The notes below the pieces were generated by a model. It was not told the DNA's origin and did not search any database. It saw only the letters and a list, made by a program, of their open reading frames with translations. Source: Actinomycetota bacterium (GTDB taxonomy: Bacteria > Actinomycetota > AC-67). From it: 10,403 bases of DNA. Positions 7,120 through 10,403 of this stretch are shown piece by piece. Both the position numbers and the translations under genes were made by a program. Where the stretch lies: assembly GCA_005883175.1 (NCBI GenBank), contig VAYV01000104.1, forward strand, positions 1-10,403. Direction: 5' to 3'. Numbering within the stretch: the stretch's first letter is position 1; each line of letters begins with the position of its first letter.

Positions 7120-8016
7120 ATGAAGCTGGGCATCGGACTTCCAAACACGCTCGTACCAGATGTGAACCGCGGTATGTTCCTCGATTGGGCGCGCGCAGCA
7201 GATCACGCCGGATTCCATTCATTCGGAACCATCGACCGTCCGAGCCACGACGTGTGGGAGCCGCTCATCTCGCTCGCCGCTGCCGCGGCCGTGACGGAGC
7301 GGGTGCGTCTGGCGACGACGATCCTCCAGATGCCGAATAGGAACGAGGTGCTCGTCGCGAAGCAAGCCGCCGTTATCGACCGCCTGTCGGGCGGACGGCT
7401 CGACCTCGGCTTCGGTCTCGGGTGGGACCAGAACGACTTCAAGGTTCTCGGCGCGCGATGGCCGAAGCGGGGGAAGAAGCTCGAGCGTCAGATCCGCAAG
7501 ATCCGCCGAGTGTGGCGCGCAGCGAAGAAGACCACCCCGGAAACCGCGGCGCTCGGCCCTGCGCCGATGCAGAAGCCGCTTCCCCCGATCTGGATCGGGG
7601 GTCAAGCGCCGCGCGCGATCGAGCGAGCCGTCGAGATGGCCGACGCCTTCCTCTTCGGCGCTACCGGACCCCAGCGGATGATCGAAGGCGCCCCGGCTAT
7701 ACGAGCTGCCGCAGAGCAGGCCGGGAAGAAGAAGTTCCAGATCGGCGGCCTCGCGTACGTCGCCATCGGCGACGACCCCGACTCCGCGCTCGCAGCCGCG
7801 GCGCGTTCGTATCGCCGTTACTACGGCAACGTGAGTGACGCAGATCTCCCCAACCGGATCCACTCGGGTCCGGTCGACCTCGTCGCCCAAGCGATCAAGG
7901 AGTACGAGCCTGCGGGACTAGACGTCCTGTGGATCTTCCCCGAGATCCCGGACGTGAAGCAGGTAGAAGCGATCGCGGAAGCGATCCTGCCCGCGTATCG
8001 CGTTCCCGCGCACTAG
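7120..8016 (+). CDS. LLM-class (luciferase-like) flavin/F420-dependent oxidoreductase
   Basis: The product has 298 residues, the normal length for single-domain luciferase-like monooxygenase proteins. It starts at ATG with AAGGGA 6 nt upstream. Typical segments are MKLGIGLPN at the N-terminus, the ATTILQMPNRN strand and helix, DRLSGGRLDLGFGLGW (about 88-103) and PPIWIGG (about 154-160). The superfamily includes F420-dependent reductases and dehydrogenases and FMN monooxygenases; actinobacterial members of this shape are mostly assigned to F420, but no residue I can see proves the cofactor. The gene follows the methyltransferase/reductase gene after 16 bp and is probably co-transcribed. Because Mer, the F420-dependent methylene-H4MPT reductase, is in the same superfamily, a role beside MTHFR is conceivable. 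The substrate is unknown. The stop TAG shares a CTAG tetramer with the opposing cyclophilin stop. Confidence 0.88.
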   Translation: MKLGIGLPNTLVPDVNRGMFLDWARAADHAGFHSFGTIDRPSHDVWEPLISLAAAAAVTERVRLATTILQMPNRNEVLVAKQAAVIDRLSGGRLDLGFGLGWDQNDFKVLGARWPKRGKKLERQIRKIRRVWRAAKKTTPETAALGPAPMQKPLPPIWIGGQAPRAIERAVEMADAFLFGATGPQRMIEGAPAIRAAAEQAGKKKFQIGGLAYVAIGDDPDSALAAAARSYRRYYGNVSDADLPNRIHSGPVDLVAQAIKEYEPAGLDVLWIFPEIPDVKQVEAIAEAILPAYRVPAH

Positions 8017-8426
8017 CTTTCGCTGACCTCCACGCGCTCGATGACGACGTCCTCGTTCGGCTTATCACGCTTGTCGCGCGGGACGCGCGCGATCTCGTTG
8101 ACGACTTCCATCCCCTCGATGACTTCGCCGAAGATCGTGTGCTTGCCGGTGAGCCACGTCGTCGGCGCTTCGGTGATGAAGAACTGCGAGCCGTTCGTGC
8201 TCCCGGTTGGGTCGCCGCCCTGGATCATGAACTCGGGGATCACACGGTGGAAGACGGTTCCGTCGTACATCGGCTCGTTCTTCTTCTTGCCGTCCCGCGG
8301 ATCTCTCCACTCCTTGGCGCCGGTTGCGAGACCGACGAAGTTGTCGACGGTCTTCGGCGCGTGATCGGGAAGCAGCCGCACTCTGATCGTGCCTTTCGAC
8401 GTGACGAGGGTCGCATACTTGGCCAC
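8013..8426 (-). CDS. Cyclophilin-type peptidyl-prolyl isomerase with internal deletion
   Basis: The 137-residue protein has a normal cyclophilin start (HAPKTVDNFVGLATG, then the KEWRDPRDGKK insert common in actinobacteria) and a normal end (NGSQFFIT, GKHTIFGEVIEGMEVV). Active-site residues R61 (FHRVI), F66, Q69 (MIQGGD), Q81, F83, W91 and H96 are present. However, MIQGGDPTG runs straight into STNGSQFF: the Gln-to-Gln distance is 12 residues instead of about 45-48. The GxGGPGYxFxDE loop, the following strand and the MANAG segment (about 33-36 residues) are missing in frame, at 8199-8204. This removes part of the barrel and the Ala-Asn substrate contacts, so isomerase activity is doubtful. The start is GTG with AGGAGG at 8431-8436. 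There is no signal peptide, so it would be a cytosolic folding helper. Confidence 0.88.
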   Translation of the reverse strand: MAKYATLVTSKGTIRVRLLPDHAPKTVDNFVGLATGAKEWRDPRDGKKKNEPMYDGTVFHRVIPEFMIQGGDPTGSTNGSQFFITEAPTTWLTGKHTIFGEVIEGMEVVNEIARVPRDKRDKPNEDVVIERVEVSES

Positions 8427-8457
8427 GGGTCCTCCTTACCTCCGGCTACGCCCCGGG

Positions 8458-8463
8458 ATACTA
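8458..8463 (-). promoter_or_regulatory. Putative -10 element of the cyclophilin gene
   Basis: TAGTAT on the minus strand, about 32 nt before the GTG at 8426, would give a leader of about 25 nt that contains the AGGAGG ribosome-binding site. Unlike the leaderless candidates in the window, this gene therefore has a conventional leader. No clear -35 is seen. Confidence 0.4.
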
Positions 8464-8484
8464 AGGGGAACTGCAGCGCGCGCG

Positions 8485-8490
8485 TATCCT
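8485..8490 (+). promoter_or_regulatory. Putative -10 element of the TMEM175-like gene
   Basis: TATCCT stands 12 bases before the ATG at 8503, giving an expected leader of about 5-6 nt with no real Shine-Dalgarno sequence. It is the same GTATCCT heptamer as before the M16 operon at 2541. Confidence 0.35.
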
Positions 8491-8502
8491 CGGCTGAGAG
8501 TC

Positions 8503-9047
8503 ATGTCCAGCTCGCGGCTCGAGGCGTTCAGCGACGGCGTGATCGCGATCCTCATCACGATCATGGTGCTGGAGCTCGCCCAGCCCGCCGGGACCAGCTG
8601 GCGGGATCTCCGAGACGTCTTGCCGCGGTTCTTGATCTACCTGCTGAGCTTCGTCTTCCTCGGTATCTATTGGAACAACCACCACCACATGCTGGCGCTC
8701 ACCGACCGGATCAACGGCAAGGTCTTGTGGGCCAATCTCCACCTGTTGTTCTGGCTCTCGCTGGTTCCGTTCATGACGCAATGGTTGGGCGAAGGGAAAA
8801 CGCCCGCGGGCCCGAAGCACTTCGCGGAAGTCCCGGCAGCCGCGTACGGCGTCGTCCTTCTGCTCGCCGCCATCGCCTACTACATATTGAAGACGGCGAT
8901 CGTGAACGAGCAAGGTCCGAACTCGACGCTTGCCGAAGCACTCGGGAACGACGTGAAGGGAAAGATCACGTCTTCGTCGCGCTTATATGGCTCGTCCCGG
9001 ATCGGCGCATCGAATCGCAGCTCGCCTCTCGACCGCCTCCGTCTTAA
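8503..9047 (+). pseudogene. TMEM175-family (DUF1211) potassium channel-like protein, frameshifted
   Basis: The ATG at 8503 gives MSSSRLEAFSDGVIAI; the RxxxFSD signature in the first helix (R5, F9, S10, D11) is the hallmark of TMEM175 channels, whose bacterial members are six-helix K+ channel subunits. Four membrane helices can be read up to about residue 150. After GNDVKGKI (residue 155, base 8967) the frame turns into an arginine-rich shadow that runs to a stop at 9142-9144 inside the greA antisense. The family's normal ending, VFVALIWLVPDRRIE, is present in another frame from 8970 and reaches TAA at 9045-9047. So about 20-30 codons covering helix 5 and part of helix 6 are missing and the frame is shifted. 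The ancestral stop lies in a TTAA shared with the greA stop, which supports 9047 as the true end. As read, the product is 213 residues and probably non-functional. Confidence 0.8.
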
Positions 9048-9544
9048 GCCTGCCCGTCCCAGGGCTCGATCTTCGAGAGCTCGTATGAGAACGTTCCGCC
9101 CGGCGCGACGTACTCGACTTTGTCGCCCACCGCCTTCCCACTGAGGGCTTGTCCCAGCGGCGACCCCACGGTGACGGTCCGGACGTCGCGCGCGCGCTCC
9201 TCGCTCGAGGCCGCGAGCAGATACCGCTCATCTTCTCCCCCGTCGAGGGGCTTGAGCGTGACGATCGTTCCCGCCTCGGCGTGGTCGGAAGCCATCGGCG
9301 TATCGACGATCTGCGCGTTCTTGAGGATGTGCTCGATCTTGCGGATGCGCGCTTCCATCATTCCTTGCTGGTTCTTCGTCTCGTGGTACTCCGCGTTCTC
9401 GCTGAGGTCGCCGAGCTCGCGCGCGCGCTGCAACCGCTGTGCCATCTGCTTCCGACCGCTCGTCCGCAGCTCGTCGACCTCCGTTTGCAGCCGGTCGAAA
9501 GCGGCATGGGTCAACCGTGGGGCATCGCTGTCGATATCGCTCAT
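9044..9544 (-). CDS. greA: Transcription elongation factor GreA
   Basis: The product has 166 residues, the normal length for the GreA/GreB family. An N-terminal coiled coil carries the tip sequence ARELGDLSENAEYHETK with the acidic residues D46 and E49, which insert into the RNA polymerase secondary channel and promote transcript cleavage in backtracked complexes. The C-terminal FKBP-like domain ends in TVGSPLGQALSGKAVGDKVEY, a strong family motif. The ATG at 9544 has GGGAG 5 nt upstream. It lies 62 bp downstream of the HAD gene on the same strand and may be in its operon; TAGACT at the HAD stop could be a separate -10. The name greA is chosen over greB on sequence feel and on actinobacterial usage. 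Confidence 0.93.
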   Translation of the reverse strand: MSDIDSDAPRLTHAAFDRLQTEVDELRTSGRKQMAQRLQRARELGDLSENAEYHETKNQQGMMEARIRKIEHILKNAQIVDTPMASDHAEAGTIVTLKPLDGGEDERYLLAASSEERARDVRTVTVGSPLGQALSGKAVGDKVEYVAPGGTFSYELSKIEPWDGQA

Positions 9545-9606
9545 CTCGGCTCCCGAACCGTTGAGAAACGCAAACGCCGGGCTCGCACCCGACGCGTCCT
9601 TGGAGT

Positions 9607-10266
9607 CTAGCGCCGCGCGCTTCCGGCGTCAGCCGCTGATCCGAGCTCCAGCCCGAGCACCTCTTCGAGCGTTGCGATCGTCGTTGGAGCATCCTTGTGC
9701 ACGATGCTCTTCATCCCCACCGCCTCGGCGCCCTCAACGTTCACGCTGAAGTCGTCGACGAACACGCAGTCTTCGGGTCTCGCGCCCGCGCGCTCGGCCG
9801 CCAGAAGGTAGATCTCGGGTTGCGGCTTGCGCATCCCCACCTCGCCGGAGATCACGAGCGTGTCGAAGATCTGCCGCAGCTCGTCGAGCGGGTAGTCGCG
9901 CCCGCCCCACGAGTTAGAGAGCAGCCCGGTTCGTACCCCGGCCCCGCGCGCGGCGCCGACGGCGTTCCACATCGCATCGTCCGGTTTCACGAGCGCGAAC
10001 ATGCGCTGCTTCAACCCCAGAGGAGCGATCGCCTTGCCGCACGCGTCGCTCAGCAACGATGCGACGGCTTCGTCGAACTGCTCTTCCGTGATCTCGCCGG
10101 TCTCTACTTTCGCGAACGGCGACCCTTCCTTTCGAGCGGCACCAGACATCACCGCGCGAAATGCTTCGGGCATGATCCCTTCGGTCTCGCAGAACGCTGT
10201 GAACGACGCGAAGATCGGTGAGGTCATGACACCGCCGTAATCGCAGAGGAGACCGCGCGCGCTCAC
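9607..10266 (-). CDS. HAD-superfamily (subfamily IA) hydrolase
   Basis: The product has 219 residues. Motif I is D9-Y-G-G-V-M-T, with D9 as nucleophile. The second Asp of the phosphatase DxD motif is Gly here, as in the DFGGVLT group of HAD-IA proteins, so phosphatase activity should not be assumed. Motif II is S117 (LLSNS), motif III K147 (GMRKPQPEIY) and motif IV D171/D172 (VFVDDFSVN). An alpha-helical cap of about 75 residues lies between motifs I and II. It is a cytosolic enzyme whose substrate, probably a small phosphorylated or halogenated metabolite, is unknown. The start is GTG with no Shine-Dalgarno sequence: translation either follows leaderless transcription from TAAGAT (10273-10278) or depends on the upstream gene, whose stop is 9 bp away. 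Confidence 0.88.
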   Translation of the reverse strand: MSARGLLCDYGGVMTSPIFASFTAFCETEGIMPEAFRAVMSGAARKEGSPFAKVETGEITEEQFDEAVASLLSDACGKAIAPLGLKQRMFALVKPDDAMWNAVGAARGAGVRTGLLSNSWGGRDYPLDELRQIFDTLVISGEVGMRKPQPEIYLLAAERAGARPEDCVFVDDFSVNVEGAEAVGMKSIVHKDAPTTIATLEEVLGLELGSAADAGSARR

Positions 10267-10272
10267 CCGGCC

Positions 10273-10278
10273 ATCTTA
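10273..10278 (-). promoter_or_regulatory. Possible leaderless -10 of the HAD gene
   Basis: TAAGAT on the minus strand ends 6 nt before the GTG at 10266, the same spacing as TACTAT before the MATE gene. The hexamer begins with the stop codon of the upstream partial reading frame, so it may be coincidence if the two genes are simply co-transcribed. Confidence 0.3.
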
Positions 10279-10403
10279 CGGGCGATACCGCACACGCATG
10301 ATCTGACGGGTGACGCGCGTGATGTAGAAGTCGATCGTTCGCCGATCGTGGTCCGCGAACGGGCCCGATTCCGGCGCGATGCGAACCGACGACGACGTGG
10401 GGA
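10276..10403 (-). CDS. Unidentified protein, C-terminal end only
   Basis: The minus-strand frame ending in TAA at 10276-10278 is open to the window edge for 41 codons. Its codons end mostly in G or C, as in the neighbours, and the residues are balanced (FADHDRRTIDFYITRV then a basic tail, MRVRYRP); the other five frames have stops or arginine-rich shadow. No family is recognised from this fragment. It would lie directly upstream of the HAD gene with a 9-bp gap, suggesting one operon of this gene, HAD and perhaps greA. Confidence 0.5.
   Translation of the reverse strand, partial: PTSSSVRIAPESGPFADHDRRTIDFYITRVTRQIMRVRYRP

Noticed and set aside
7582..7601. 9-bp perfect inverted repeat CCCCCGATC / GATCGGGGG with 2-nt centre inside the oxidoreductase gene
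   Set aside because: It encodes the conserved PPIWIGG motif; the codons of this motif are naturally near-palindromic in high-GC genomes, so no separate function is needed.

Overview
The window is a compact, high-GC stretch (GC roughly mid-60s percent by eye). It looks like ordinary chromosome of an actinobacterium, probably a deep-branching or uncultured one. Four things point that way: an actinobacterial-style M16 peptidase pair, a probable F420-dependent luciferase-like oxidoreductase, a cyclophilin with an actinobacterial-type N-terminal half, and very short or overlapping gene junctions with several apparently leaderless promoters. There are no tRNA or rRNA genes, CRISPR arrays, insertion sequences or phage genes, and nothing that looks like a defence system.

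Layout. At 1-798 (+) lies the 3' part of a ferritin-like diiron (acyl-ACP desaturase type) protein, which faces a stand-alone CheY-like receiver (803-1219, -). Upstream of the receiver on the minus strand is a DinF-type MATE transporter (1300-2525), readable only in two frames. A 31-bp divergent promoter region separates it from a plus-strand block: the two subunits of an M16B zinc peptidase (2557-3855 and 3852-5192), a fused homocysteine S-methyltransferase/methylenetetrahydrofolate reductase (5268-7103, probably starting at CTG), and a luciferase-like oxidoreductase (7120-8016). A minus-strand cyclophilin (8013-8426) is divergent from a TMEM175-like channel gene (8503-9047), which converges on greA (9044-9544, -). 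A HAD-family hydrolase (9607-10266, -) and the C-terminal end of an unidentified protein (10276-10403, -) complete the window.

How the genes relate. The two M16 proteins appear to form one heterodimeric protease: the first carries the zinc site and the second the Arg/Tyr substrate-binding motif. The methyltransferase/reductase fusion makes methyl-THF and uses it, or another methyl donor, to methylate homocysteine. The oxidoreductase 16 bp downstream is probably co-transcribed and belongs to the superfamily that contains the F420-dependent Mer reductase, so a folate link is possible but unproven.

The most unusual point is that three separate genes (MATE, cyclophilin, TMEM175) each appear to lack about 25-36 internal codons. 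Two of the gaps cause frameshifts and one is in frame. Three similar losses in 10 kb point either to recurrent small deletions in the genome or to an assembly or amplification artefact. This is the first thing to check. Otherwise the window looks like housekeeping chromosome, and I found no convincing new biological system.
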